From Bacillota bacterium (GTDB taxonomy: Bacteria > Bacillota > Clostridia > Acetivibrionales > DTU013), in the NCBI GenBank assembly GCA_023435745.1, contig JAEZMD010000018.1:372001-436000 (forward strand): a DNA stretch of 64,000 nt, written 5' to 3'. Within the stretch, counting starts at the first letter, position 1, and each line of letters opens with the position of its first letter. Both the position numbers and the translations under genes were made by a program. The notes under the pieces were generated by a model that searched no databases, had not been told where the DNA came from, and saw only the letters and a list, made by a program, of their open reading frames with translations. Shown piece by piece: positions 8,957 through 17,753 of this stretch.

Positions 8957-9133
8957 TTACCTTGTGCTGCCGGGGAAGAAGGTTGCGCAATCCGTTTCCT
9001 CTGAGCTCATCGACTCTCTGGGCTCAACCTGTATCTGCTGGGCAGTACAGTGGTCACCCTGCATATAATAGTAGCAAGTATTTACAGAGCATTTAATTGA
9101 TTCATTGGGACGATCCATTTTACTTGTCTTCAT
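8957..9133 (-). CDS. Small DUF1540 domain protein
   Basis: 58 residues, too short for most ORF lists. The sequence runs MKTSKMDRPNESIKCSVNTC, then YYYMQGDHCTA, an acidic linker and DCATFFPGSTR. The four-cysteine pattern C-x4-C, C and a final DCATF are the DUF1540 signature, a small presumed metal-binding domain common in spore-forming Firmicutes. The ATG follows AAGGAGG with good spacing. Its role is unknown. It ends at the shared terminator with the nucleoside kinase gene. Confidence 0.88.
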   Translation of the reverse strand: MKTSKMDRPNESIKCSVNTCYYYMQGDHCTAQQIQVEPRESMSSEETDCATFFPGSTR

Positions 9134-9286
9134 TGTTCATCCTCCTTCAAATTTTTCTTTTTTCTTCATAGCTATTATTCTCTCGAATGATTGATTTTAT
9201 TAATTGTTGCTGATCAGTCAGTTATAGATGTTGTGCAATAAAAGGAATTTTAGCGTAATGAAGCTTAGAGATTTAGAGTCAGAACG

Positions 9287-9307
9287 GGGGAAATTTCCGA
9301 ATTTTAT
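9287..9307. repeat. Direct repeat A1 with GGAAATTTCC palindrome core
   Basis: 21 bases starting GGGGAAATTTCCGAATTTTA, identical to 9637-9657 and exactly 350 bases from it. The core GGAAATTTCC is self-complementary. Confidence 0.8.
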
Positions 9308-9358
9308 CTCTTTCCAGAAATCCTTCTCAGAAAGGCCATAATCCATCGATGGCTGGAT

Positions 9359-9491
9359 TTGCAACTAATGGGCGTTTTTTATTAAAAAATGTCTATTTTT
9401 TTATGAATTAATCTAAAATAACTGCTTTTAATGTGTGATTATGTTAATGGATTCAGGATTATGTATCATTATTGCGCCCATTACTTGCAAA
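9359..9491. repeat. Spaced inverted repeat upstream of xylB
   Basis: TTGCAACTAATGGGCG at 9359-9374 pairs with CGCCCATTACTTGCAA at 9476-9491, 15 of 16 positions. The roughly 100-base interior is AT-rich and non-coding. It could be the end pair of a small element or a long-range hairpin. Confidence 0.55.
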
Positions 9492-9636
9492 AACCACCAC
9501 CGACCAATAAAAATGAACTCAGGGAGCTCGTTTGAATTCAGTTGATTCCTTCCTTATAGTATAGCGCAAGCTAAAATGGCTTATTTAAAATATCTCATAC
9601 GAGGTTTTTGGTAAAGGGTAAAAATCATGCTTTACA

Positions 9637-9657
9637 GGGGAAATTTCCGAATTTTAT
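9637..9657. repeat. Direct repeat A2, just upstream of the xylB promoter
   Basis: Second exact copy of the 21-base repeat at 9287-9307. It sits about 35 bases before the xylB -10 box, where a repressor or activator would act. Confidence 0.8.
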
Positions 9658-9670
9658 TGTAATTTCTATA

Positions 9671-9702
9671 TTCAAATGATATACTTAGTAATATAATATT
9701 AC
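9671..9702 (+). promoter_or_regulatory. xylB promoter with overlapping operator-like palindrome
   Basis: TATAAT at 9692-9697 is inside the odd palindrome GTAATATAATATTAC (9688-9702). A weak -35 (TTCAAA, 9671) has a short 15-base spacer. The palindrome over the -10 box is where the XylR-type repressor encoded downstream could bind; this is inference. Confidence 0.55.
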
Positions 9703-9726
9703 AAAGTCGTGTTTGGAGGGAAGAAT

Positions 9727-11277
9727 ATGGCATATCTATTAGGGATTGATATTGGCACCTCAGGAACGAAGACGGTTCTCTTTGATGAAGCGGGGAGCAC
9801 AGTTGCCAGTGCGCTGGAAGAGTATCCTCTTTATCAGCCCAATATCGGCTGGGCGGAGCAGGATCCGGAGGACTGGTGGCAGGCCACAGTGGGCGGTATC
9901 CGCAGAGTACTTGCCAAAAGCGGGATCAAGGCTTCCGATATCAGCGGGATTGGCCTGTCGGGACAAATGCACGGTCTGGTGCTTCTGGATGCCGACAACA
10001 AGGTGCTCAGACGCTCCATTATCTGGTGTGACCAGAGAACGACTGCAGAGTGTGAACAGATCACTTCAATCATCGGAGCGGAACGACTGATTGAAATCAC
10101 TGCAAATCCGGCGCTCGTTGGCTTTACCGCATCGAAGATCATGTGGGTGAAGAACAACGAACCTGCACTGTTTGAAAAGGCCAGAAAGATTTTACTTCCC
10201 AAAGACTACGTTAGATTCAGGCTTACAGGTGAATTTGCCACAGAGGTTTCGGATGCCAGCGGTATGCAGCTGATGGACATTCCGGGCAGATGCTGGAGCA
10301 AGGAAGTCCTGTCGAAGCTTGGAATAGACACAAGCATGGTTGCCGAGATTTATGAATCACAGGAGGTCAGCGGCAGGATTACAAGTGCCGCCGCATCGCT
10401 GACAGGGCTTGCAGAAGGTACGCCGGTAGTCGGCGGAGGCGGAGATCAGGCAGCCGGCGCCGTAGGAAATGGTATCGTCAGGCCCGGGGTTGTATCTTCA
10501 ACGATAGGTACCTCCGGAGTCGTATTCGCTTATCTGGACAAAATCAGCATTGACCCGAAGGGAAGGGTACAGACCTTCTGCCATGCGGTCCCCAATACCT
10601 GGCATGTGATGGGAGTAACACAGGCGGCAGGCTTCTCGCTGAAATGGTTCAGAGATAATTTATGTAAGGATGAAATGGCAACAGCTGAGCTTATGGACGT
10701 GGACCCTTATGTTTTGATGGATCAGGAAGCCGAAAAGGTCCGCCCGGGCAGCAACGGCCTGATTTACCTGCCTTATCTCATAGGGGAGAGGACGCCTCAT
10801 CTGGATGCTGATGCAAAAGGTGTATTCTTTGGACTATCTACGATACATAAGAAGAGGGACATGATCCGTGCGGTCATGGAAGGAGTCGTTTACAGCCTCA
10901 GAGATTGTCTGGAGATTATCAATGGGATGGGAGTCAATGTCAATGAAGTCAGGGCTTCCGGCGGCGGTGGCAAAAGTCCGCTGTGGAAACAGATGCAGGC
11001 CGACATATTCGGAGCGCCGATCACCACCATCAATTCCAGCGAGGGTCCGGCGCTTGGCGTCGCACTGCTGGCCGGCGTTGGAACCGGTGTTTACAGGGAC
11101 GTTGCGCAGGCCTGTGACGCGGCGATCAAAGTAAAAAAGGTTCAACAGCCTGATATGGAGCTGTATAGCAAGTATTCCAAATTCTACGGGTTGTATGGAC
11201 AGCTTTACAGATCCCTTAAAAACGATTATAAGGACCTTGCTGAAATCATGAAGAGTGCTTATGGAGAAGGCGTATGA
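9727..11277 (+). CDS. xylB: Xylulokinase
   Basis: Phosphorylates D-xylulose to xylulose 5-phosphate with ATP, feeding the pentose phosphate pathway. 516 residues of the FGGY kinase family: ATP-binding GIDIGTSGT (6-14), the xylulokinase signature SGQMHG (78-83), catalytic Asp in GGGGDQAAG (D240), IGTSG, and the C-terminal ASGGGGKSPLWKQ motif. I use ATG 9727, six bases after GGAGGG; the in-frame GTG at 9709 overlaps that binding site and is not credible. The stop overlaps the start of xylR (ATGA), so the two are translationally coupled. xylA follows in the same direction. Confidence 0.95.
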   Translation: MAYLLGIDIGTSGTKTVLFDEAGSTVASALEEYPLYQPNIGWAEQDPEDWWQATVGGIRRVLAKSGIKASDISGIGLSGQMHGLVLLDADNKVLRRSIIWCDQRTTAECEQITSIIGAERLIEITANPALVGFTASKIMWVKNNEPALFEKARKILLPKDYVRFRLTGEFATEVSDASGMQLMDIPGRCWSKEVLSKLGIDTSMVAEIYESQEVSGRITSAAASLTGLAEGTPVVGGGGDQAAGAVGNGIVRPGVVSSTIGTSGVVFAYLDKISIDPKGRVQTFCHAVPNTWHVMGVTQAAGFSLKWFRDNLCKDEMATAELMDVDPYVLMDQEAEKVRPGSNGLIYLPYLIGERTPHLDADAKGVFFGLSTIHKKRDMIRAVMEGVVYSLRDCLEIINGMGVNVNEVRASGGGGKSPLWKQMQADIFGAPITTINSSEGPALGVALLAGVGTGVYRDVAQACDAAIKVKKVQQPDMELYSKYSKFYGLYGQLYRSLKNDYKDLAEIMKSAYGEGV

Positions 11278-12473
11278 CAAGAAGCAGGACAGGGAACAGT
11301 AAGTTTCTGAAGGCCTATAATGAAGCCGGAATACTGGATCTGATCCGTACGGGAAAGGGTATATCAAGAGCGGATATTTCCAAAGAAACAGGACTGTCGC
11401 CCACTGCGGCGGGTGCAATTGTATCCTCTCTGATCGAAAGGGGCTACATCCGCGAAACAGGTATAGGAGAATCCAGGGGCGGAAGAAAACCTGTTTTGCT
11501 TGAGCTGAGGCAGGATTCATATTACTCTGTCGGGCTGGATGTGGATGTGGACAGCATTTTATTCATCCTTATGGATATTACGGGAAAGGTAACATATGAA
11601 GGAGCTGCCGTACTGACTGACAATGCTCCGCAAGCGGCGGCAGAGACAGCGGCAGCCTGCATCAGAGAACTCGTACGCGAATGTTCCATTGAGAGGGAGA
11701 GACTGCTTGGTATTGGTGTGTCTGTTCCAGGCATGGTGGATGCCGTTTCCCATCGTATCGTTCTTGCGCCGAACCTCGGTTGGGAGGATGTGGACTTTGG
11801 AGCACTGTTAAAGGAACAGATCGGACTGCCGGTGTATATTGAAAATGAGGCAATGGCTTCCGCTATTTGCGAAAATTGGCTCGGAGCCTGCCAGAACGAC
11901 AACAATTTTGTATGTGTTAATATTAAATCCGGTATAGGCGCCGGTATTTTTGCCGGAGGAAAGCCCTACAGAGGAGCAGGCGGCAGCGCAGGAGAGGTCG
12001 GGCATGTCGTTGTGGATGAGAACGGTCCCAGGTGCGGCTGCGGAAACTATGGATGCCTTGAGACGATTGCCTCAACCGGAAGGATCATTGAGAAGGCAGA
12101 AAGAATGGTCGGGCAGGGCATTGTGTCCAGTCTCAGCAAGATCGGCAACGCAAAGAACATCCATCTCAGTGATATCGCGGATGCTGCCAGGGCAGGAGAT
12201 GATGCGGCAAAAGGCCTGTTGAATGAAGCAGCCGGATATCTCGGTATCGCATTATCCAACCTGGTGAATACGCTGAACCCTTCAAAGATCGTGCTTGGGA
12301 AGAACTTTACTGTCTACGGTGATTTGGTAATGGAGACGCTAAGGGGTGTTATTGACCGCAAAGCATTGAAAAGGCCGGCCGCCGGTGTTGAGATAATCGC
12401 ATCTGAAATGGGGGAGCGGGTATCCACTTTAGGAGCGGCAATTGTACCTTTGAAGCTCCTGTTTGGCAGGTAA
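11274..12473 (+). CDS. xylR: ROK-family transcriptional repressor, XylR type
   Basis: 399 residues. A winged helix at the N terminus (about 15-65, ISRADISKETGLSPTAAGAI as recognition region) is followed by a ROK sugar-binding domain with the zinc motif CGCGNYGC (254-261) and an LGIGVSVPGMVD segment. XylR proteins release DNA when xylose binds. The start overlaps the xylB stop by four bases, with GGAGAAG ahead. Position between xylB and xylA makes xylose control very likely. Likely targets are the palindromes ahead of xylB; no site is proven. Confidence 0.88.
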   Translation: MTRSRTGNSKFLKAYNEAGILDLIRTGKGISRADISKETGLSPTAAGAIVSSLIERGYIRETGIGESRGGRKPVLLELRQDSYYSVGLDVDVDSILFILMDITGKVTYEGAAVLTDNAPQAAAETAAACIRELVRECSIERERLLGIGVSVPGMVDAVSHRIVLAPNLGWEDVDFGALLKEQIGLPVYIENEAMASAICENWLGACQNDNNFVCVNIKSGIGAGIFAGGKPYRGAGGSAGEVGHVVVDENGPRCGCGNYGCLETIASTGRIIEKAERMVGQGIVSSLSKIGNAKNIHLSDIADAARAGDDAAKGLLNEAAGYLGIALSNLVNTLNPSKIVLGKNFTVYGDLVMETLRGVIDRKALKRPAAGVEIIASEMGERVSTLGAAIVPLKLLFGR

Positions 12474-12506
12474 GAATCGGCTGAAATATTAGTTCCGATT
12501 CTTTTA
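12472..12506 (+). terminator. Hairpin terminator after xylR
   Basis: AAGAATCGG pairs with CCGATTCTT around a 14-base loop, followed by a short TTT. The left arm overlaps the stop codon. The short T-run suggests partial termination. A second small hairpin, GCATAC-TGC-GTATGC, follows near 12528-12542. Confidence 0.6.
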
Positions 12507-12651
12507 CGGGGAATGGAGCGGGCTGGTCGCATACTGCGTATGCTGCTCGCCTATACAGCCAAGTTAGTGTAGTTCCCCGGAAAAGTTTATCGGAAGTTAT
12601 ATTTTAACGATTCAATATATAATTAATTATTATAGAATGGAGGATATTATC

Positions 12652-13968
12652 ATGGGAGAAATATTTAAAGGAATTGGAAAAATCAAGTTTGAGGGGCAGG
12701 GCTCCGACAATCCGTTGGCTTTTCAGCATTACAATGCTGATGAGGTAGTTGCGGGCAAAAGAATGGAGGATCATCTGAGGTTTGCAGTGGCGTACTGGCA
12801 TACATTCCAGGCGACCGGTAAGGATCAGTTCGGCGTTGGTACGGCAATCAGACCATGGGACAGCATCAGCGACAAAATGGAACTGGCAAAGTTGAAAGTA
12901 GAGGCAAACTTTGAATTCTGCGAGAAGGTGGGTTCACCGTTCTTCTGCTTCCACGACAGAGATATTTCTCCTGAGGCCGACACATTGAAGGAGACTAATA
13001 AAAGACTTGATGAAATTGTTAGTGTTATGAAGGAAAGGATGAAAAGCAGCCCTGTGAAGCTGTTGTGGGGCACTACCAACGCCTTCGACCATCAAAGGTT
13101 TGTGCATGGCGCTTCCACCTCTCCCAATGCTGATGTGTTTGCATTTGCGGCAGCTCAGGTGAAGAAGGCTATGGAGATCACTCATGAGCTCGGTGGTCAG
13201 AACTACGTATTTTGGGGCGGCAGAGAAGGCTATGAGACGCTGTTGAACACAGATATGAAGCTGGAACTGGACAATCTTGCACGTTTCCTGTCCATGGCTG
13301 TAGATTATGCAAAAGAAATCGGCTTTAATGGACAGTTCCTCATCGAGCCCAAGCCGAAGGAACCCACAAAGCACCAGTATGACTTTGACGCAGGAACTGT
13401 TATCGGTTTTCTGAAGACCTATGGCCTTGACCCGTATTTCAAGCTGAATATTGAAGCCAATCATGCAACTCTTGCGGCGCACACCTTCCAGCATGACCTG
13501 AGGGTAGCGCGGATCAACGGAATGCTCGGAAGCATTGACGCAAATCAGGGAGATATGTTGCTGGGCTGGGATACGGATCAATTCCCGACCAATATTTACG
13601 ACACTACGCTGGCTATGTATGAAGTGCTCAAGATGGGCGGACTCACCACAGGCGGTCTGAACTTCGATTCCAAGGTCAGAAGAGGATCCTTCGAGCCTGT
13701 TGACCTGTTCTATGGGCACATTGCCGGAATGGACACTTTCGCAAAAGGACTGAAGGTAGCTGCAGCGATGATCGAGGACGGCAAGATTGACAAATTTGTT
13801 GCTGACAGATACCAGAGCTATAACACCGGTATCGGAAAAGACATCATAAATCGGAAGGTCGGCTTCAAAGAGCTCGAAAAATATGCACTGGAGAATGACA
13901 AGATCACAAATACATCAGGCAGGCAGGAAATGCTTGAAACTATTTTGAACGGATACATCTATAAGTAA
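12652..13968 (+). CDS. xylA: Xylose isomerase
   Basis: Converts D-xylose to D-xylulose. 438 residues, class II size. Active-site residues are in place at the classical numbers: H101 and D104 in FCFHDRDI, E232 and K234 in IEPKPKEP, and the metal-binding segments NIEANHATLAAHTFQHD and GSIDANQGD. ATG 12652 follows GGAGG by eight bases; the in-frame ATG at 12637 overlaps that site. It has its own upstream gap of about 150 bases with AT-rich promoter-like sequence (TATAAT-like at about 12616) after the xylR hairpin, so it may be transcribed both from the xylB promoter and separately. Confidence 0.97.
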   Translation: MGEIFKGIGKIKFEGQGSDNPLAFQHYNADEVVAGKRMEDHLRFAVAYWHTFQATGKDQFGVGTAIRPWDSISDKMELAKLKVEANFEFCEKVGSPFFCFHDRDISPEADTLKETNKRLDEIVSVMKERMKSSPVKLLWGTTNAFDHQRFVHGASTSPNADVFAFAAAQVKKAMEITHELGGQNYVFWGGREGYETLLNTDMKLELDNLARFLSMAVDYAKEIGFNGQFLIEPKPKEPTKHQYDFDAGTVIGFLKTYGLDPYFKLNIEANHATLAAHTFQHDLRVARINGMLGSIDANQGDMLLGWDTDQFPTNIYDTTLAMYEVLKMGGLTTGGLNFDSKVRRGSFEPVDLFYGHIAGMDTFAKGLKVAAAMIEDGKIDKFVADRYQSYNTGIGKDIINRKVGFKELEKYALENDKITNTSGRQEMLETILNGYIYK

Positions 13969-14008
13969 ATCAATGAATCAAGGCGTACAATTAAGGTAAT
14001 CAACAGTC

Positions 14009-14054
14009 AAAGAGGGGATGCGTTTTGCAGTGATGCAGGTGCATCTCTTTTTTT
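14009..14054 (+). terminator. Terminator after xylA
   Basis: AAAGAG...GATGC pairs with GCATC...TCTTT, followed by TTTTTTT. It closes the xylose module. Confidence 0.75.
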
Positions 14055-14096
14055 GATTTCGAGATCTGAAAAAAATTTTATTCTATTTTATCAATA

Positions 14097-14170
14097 AAAA
14101 CGAAGTGAAAAATCGTTCTTATGCTGATATCCCGGGGGTTAAGGCATAAGACAGCGCATAACTTCGTTTT
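14097..14170 (+). ncRNA. Unidentified two-stem RNA-like hairpin upstream of the SLH gene
   Basis: AAAACGAAGT (14097-14106) pairs perfectly with ACTTCGTTTT (14161-14170). Inside it, CTTATGC pairs with GCATAAG around a 19-base loop containing CCCGGGGG. The two stems are separated by an internal loop of about 11 and 10 bases. I do not recognise a known riboswitch. It could be a second terminator, an operator cruciform or a leader element. Confidence 0.45.
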
Positions 14171-14280
14171 ATACTTATTTGATGGATGTATTGTAGAATT
14201 AAAAAGGAAAATAATGATAGATGGTATGAAATTCAGCGCCGAACGCGCAATTAAAGAGCAATAGGGAGGATGAAGTTATC

Positions 14281-15987
14281 ATGAAAAAGCGTATATTAAG
14301 TTGCATCCTGACAGTCGTGTTGTGCATGTCCCTGATACCAGTTACTGTGTTCGCAGCAGGAGCGACCATTTCATTGAACAAAACTGTTTACGCGCCAGGC
14401 GAGCGTATTATTGTCACAGTTTCTGAAATAACGCAGCAAATGGTAGAAGATGATGCGTTTGTCTCGATTTACATGGCTGGCTCAGCGCATAGCGAATGGG
14501 GAGACTATTTTTATGTCGAGATCGGCGAGAGTCAGGGCGAACTCAGGGCCCCGGATGCATACGGCTCTTATGAAATGCGGCTCTATAGAAAAAACGGTGA
14601 ATATACGAATGAGACATTTGTGATGAAAGTGGCATTTAAGGTTGGAGATGTATCTGTAGATAATCCCGGAAAAATTGAACTGGATAAAGACGCATACCTT
14701 GCTAATTCGCAAATTACGGTAAAGGTTACCGGCATTACGGAGCAGATGGAAGAGGACGGCACGTTTGTCTCTATTTATAAAAAAGGCGCGCAGCACGATC
14801 AATGGGGTGTCTATGCCTATCCCAAGGCGGGGAACGGCACTATAGAACTGACTGCCCCTAATCTGAACGGTGATTTTGAAATGCGTCTTTATTCAGAGGA
14901 TCATTATTACTCGGATGCGACATTTGTAATGAGCGTGCCTTTCAAATTAAGCGGCGCAACGATCCCCAAAGGTTCCGCATGGGCGTCGGGTGAGATTGAA
15001 AAGGCAGAGGCTCTGGGGTTGATCCCGGATTCGATAAAGAAAGCAGATCTGACAAAGCCCATCACCCGTGAGGAGTTCGCGGAGCTGGTGGTTAAGCTGT
15101 ATGAGAAGAGCACCGGTAAGGCGGCGGCACCTGCGTCACCCAATCCGTTCACTGATACAAAGAACCCTGAGATACTGAAGGCATTCAAACTTGGGATCAC
15201 CACCGGTACTTCTGCAACCACGTTCGCGCCTAAGGCGCTTACCAACCGGGAGCAGGTGGCCACCATGCTGAGCCGGGCAATACGCGGCATGGCGCCAGGT
15301 GGGGATTTCTCCACGACGGGTGCTCCTATCTTTTCGGATCGGAAGGACATATCCTCATGGGCGTTGGATCATGTACTGTTCATGGCCAGGTTGGGAATCA
15401 TCAAGGGCAGCGGCGACAAATTCATGCCCAAGGCAACCACAACGGCTCAGACGGCGGCAGGATATGCGACCACCACCAGAGAGCAGGCAATCGCCATGAG
15501 CGTGCGTTCTTTTGACCAGATGGATACCATCAGGGAGAGCCAGGGTACGGCGGATCCGGAGGCTGCACAGCCAGATCCGCAGGCGCCCGTGGACAAGGAT
15601 CCTTCACAGCCAAATCCGAAAACATCCGCAGACAAATCTACTAATAAAGACATATCCGGTACGTGGTGGTACAGCTATGCGGTAGGTAATGTTGGAATGT
15701 CCATAATGGTTGAGCTTAATGAGGATGGTACATTTGAAAGAGCAGTAGGAAGCTCAGCAGGATATTCATATGCAGCAACTGCTTTTGAAGGCAAGTACAG
15801 AATATCCGCAGAAAAAATTATTTTTTATGATCAAAAGAAGAGCACAGGATATGCGTCTTCATGGGAGGAGCTCTGGAGGATTTCTGATGGCCTGGTCAAA
15901 GATGTTCCTGCAGAAGATACTGAATTTTCATTCGGTGGGATCGTCGACGGCAATTTGATTATGAATGATTCGGAATATCACAGGTAG
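14281..15987 (+). CDS. Secreted S-layer homology (SLH) domain protein with two N-terminal repeats
   Basis: 568 residues. A clear signal peptide (about 1-26, MKKRILSC...TVFAAG) is followed by two related 100-residue repeats (about 29-125 and 128-222), each with a FVSIY...W...EMRLY...TFVM pattern. SLH modules occupy about 225-420 (for example NREQVATMLSRAIRG and TTREQAIAMS), anchoring the protein to wall polysaccharide. A Pro/Asp-rich linker (425-460) leads to a C-terminal domain of about 110 residues that I do not recognise. The ATG is 11 bases after GGGAGG. Surface protein; ligand of the repeats unknown. Confidence 0.85.
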   Translation: MKKRILSCILTVVLCMSLIPVTVFAAGATISLNKTVYAPGERIIVTVSEITQQMVEDDAFVSIYMAGSAHSEWGDYFYVEIGESQGELRAPDAYGSYEMRLYRKNGEYTNETFVMKVAFKVGDVSVDNPGKIELDKDAYLANSQITVKVTGITEQMEEDGTFVSIYKKGAQHDQWGVYAYPKAGNGTIELTAPNLNGDFEMRLYSEDHYYSDATFVMSVPFKLSGATIPKGSAWASGEIEKAEALGLIPDSIKKADLTKPITREEFAELVVKLYEKSTGKAAAPASPNPFTDTKNPEILKAFKLGITTGTSATTFAPKALTNREQVATMLSRAIRGMAPGGDFSTTGAPIFSDRKDISSWALDHVLFMARLGIIKGSGDKFMPKATTTAQTAAGYATTTREQAIAMSVRSFDQMDTIRESQGTADPEAAQPDPQAPVDKDPSQPNPKTSADKSTNKDISGTWWYSYAVGNVGMSIMVELNEDGTFERAVGSSAGYSYAATAFEGKYRISAEKIIFYDQKKSTGYASSWEELWRISDGLVKDVPAEDTEFSFGGIVDGNLIMNDSEYHR

Positions 15988-16001
15988 TGAACAAAATGGC
16001 G

Positions 16002-17753
16002 CTACACCGGCAGTTGGATTGTGAATTTTGTTCCTTTGCCCAGCTCACTGTACAGCGTGATATCTCCATTGTACATATTTATAATGTGCTTGACGATGGA
16101 TAGGCCGAGGCCTGTGCCGCCCATGCTGCGGGAGCGGCCTTTATCCACGCGATAGAAGCGTTCAAAGATTCTGTCATGGTGCTTTGGATCAATACCGATG
16201 CCTGTGTCTTCGATGCAAATCACAACTTTTCCGTTAGCCGTGGCCGCATTGATGCTCACACTGCCATTATCTTTGTTATAATTTATCCCATTATCTATGA
16301 GGTTGATGAGCATTTGTTTGATTCTGTCTCTATTGGCTTCAATCATTATCTCGGGATTAGCATTCAAACTAAGCGTGACTCCTTTTTTTTCAGCAGGAAT
16401 TTGCAATACCGATACTACTTCGGATATAGTCTCGGTCAGATTGTGCCTGGTGATGTTCGTGTCGCTTGCGGAGTTTTCTATTTCAGAGAGCTGAAGGATA
16501 TCGTTGATAAGCATAGTTAACCGTTCAGCCTCAATATCAATGATCTCCAGAAACTTCGGTGCAACCTCCGGGTCATTGACGGCGCCATTTCGCAATGTTT
16601 CAACAAATCCTCTGATGGAGGTGAGCGGTGTCTTTAACTCATGAGTCACATTTGACACAAACTCGGTGCGGATTTTTTCGAGCTTTTTCATTGTTGTGAT
16701 ATCGAGTATTGAAATAATTGCTCCTGAGTTGGGGTCTTCTCCTTCCTGGGATCTGATCGGGCTGGCGTGTATGCTGAATGTTCCTGTCTCAGGAGCGCCC
16801 ATGATGAGTTCTGTTACCACAGAGGTGTTGGTGGCTACGGTTTTTTCCATGATCTCATTAATCTGACGGTTTCTGATCACTTCGATCAGCTTTCTTCCAA
16901 GTGCGTTTTCCTTTGTAATGCCGAATAGCTGCTCGGCGACGGCATTAATCAGAACCACCCGCAGTTCGCGATCAACAGCCACAACACAGTTTGTCATACT
17001 GTTTAATATTGCATCGAATTGTACATTCTTATCTGTCAGGTCTGCTACTGTTTTATCAAGCGTGAATGCCATGTCGTTAAAGGTGGCTGCAAGCTGTCCC
17101 AGATCATCGGGCTTCGTAATTGCAACCCTTTTGGAATAATTTCCGTCAGCTATCTCCTTTGCTGCTGCGGTCAGGTCTTTCACAGGTCTGCTGATGTCTG
17201 ATGAAAAAAGCAGAGCCAAAAGGCCTGTCAGCAAAAGTCCTGGAAGCATTCCAAGCAGGCTGTAAAACAATATTTGCTTATCACTTCTTCTGAGTTGATC
17301 CAGAGGAACGGACACCCTGATGATCAGGTCAGTTTGTAAGGAGGGGACTGCAATATATAAAAAATCCTTCCGAAGGGTAGAACTAAAGCGGATATCTTCT
17401 CCGATTCTGCCATTGAGAGCTTCTTGCACCTCAAGTCTGTCAAGATGATTTTCCATGCTGCTGTAGTTGGTTTTTGATTCTCCCAGAACATTCCCCCGAC
17501 CATCAATCACAGTGATTCTGAGATCGGATAGGGCATCCGAATATGTTTTTGCAAGCGCGTCATAATCAAGTTTACCACCTGCCTGTGCTGTCCTTGACAA
17601 CTCATTATCAAAAAGCAGCGCAACTGTTTCTATGCGTTCTCTTACATCATTCTTATAAAGATCGCGCGCATGCTGCGCAACAAAAAAACCGGTTATGGAC
17701 ATTCCGGTAATGGTCAAAATAATAAAATAGAGAATAATTTTTTTTCGCATCAC
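16002..17753 (-). CDS. phoR: Phosphate sensor histidine kinase PhoR
   Basis: 583 residues, membrane bound. TM1 about 5-26, an extracytoplasmic domain, TM2 about 162-184, HAMP about 185-240, PAS about 245-350, then the kinase core: H371 in NVTHELKTP, N-box LIDNGINYN, G1 DTGIGI and G2 GGTGLGLS. It phosphorylates PhoP when phosphate is scarce. It overlaps phoP by four bases and is the last gene of the pst-pho cluster, which fixes its identity better than sequence alone. Confidence 0.93.
   Translation of the reverse strand: MMRKKIILYFIILTITGMSITGFFVAQHARDLYKNDVRERIETVALLFDNELSRTAQAGGKLDYDALAKTYSDALSDLRITVIDGRGNVLGESKTNYSSMENHLDRLEVQEALNGRIGEDIRFSSTLRKDFLYIAVPSLQTDLIIRVSVPLDQLRRSDKQILFYSLLGMLPGLLLTGLLALLFSSDISRPVKDLTAAAKEIADGNYSKRVAITKPDDLGQLAATFNDMAFTLDKTVADLTDKNVQFDAILNSMTNCVVAVDRELRVVLINAVAEQLFGITKENALGRKLIEVIRNRQINEIMEKTVATNTSVVTELIMGAPETGTFSIHASPIRSQEGEDPNSGAIISILDITTMKKLEKIRTEFVSNVTHELKTPLTSIRGFVETLRNGAVNDPEVAPKFLEIIDIEAERLTMLINDILQLSEIENSASDTNITRHNLTETISEVVSVLQIPAEKKGVTLSLNANPEIMIEANRDRIKQMLINLIDNGINYNKDNGSVSINAATANGKVVICIEDTGIGIDPKHHDRIFERFYRVDKGRSRSMGGTGLGLSIVKHIINMYNGDITLYSELGKGTKFTIQLPV

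Larger units (their letters stand above)
9134..9726. other. 593-base regulatory-looking gap between DUF1540 gene and xylB
   Basis: No coding region seen. It holds a 21-base direct repeat (9287-9307 and 9637-9657), a spaced inverted repeat (9359-9374 with 9476-9491), an inverted GTAAAG...CTTTAC (about 9611-9636), and the xylB promoter with an overlapping palindrome (9688-9702). The stretch is AT-rich. Confidence 0.6.

Noticed and set aside
9709..9726. GTG start for xylB at 9709
   Set aside because: The extra codons are the ribosome binding site itself (GGAGGG); ATG 9727 is properly spaced and matches the family start.
12934..13719. 261-residue frame antisense to xylA
   Set aside because: The opposite strand encodes an intact xylose isomerase with all active-site residues. 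No independent support.
14097..14170. Known riboswitch before the SLH gene
   Set aside because: I compared it from memory with purine, c-di-GMP, fluoride, preQ1 and ykkC-type consensus segments and found no match. Left as an unassigned hairpin.
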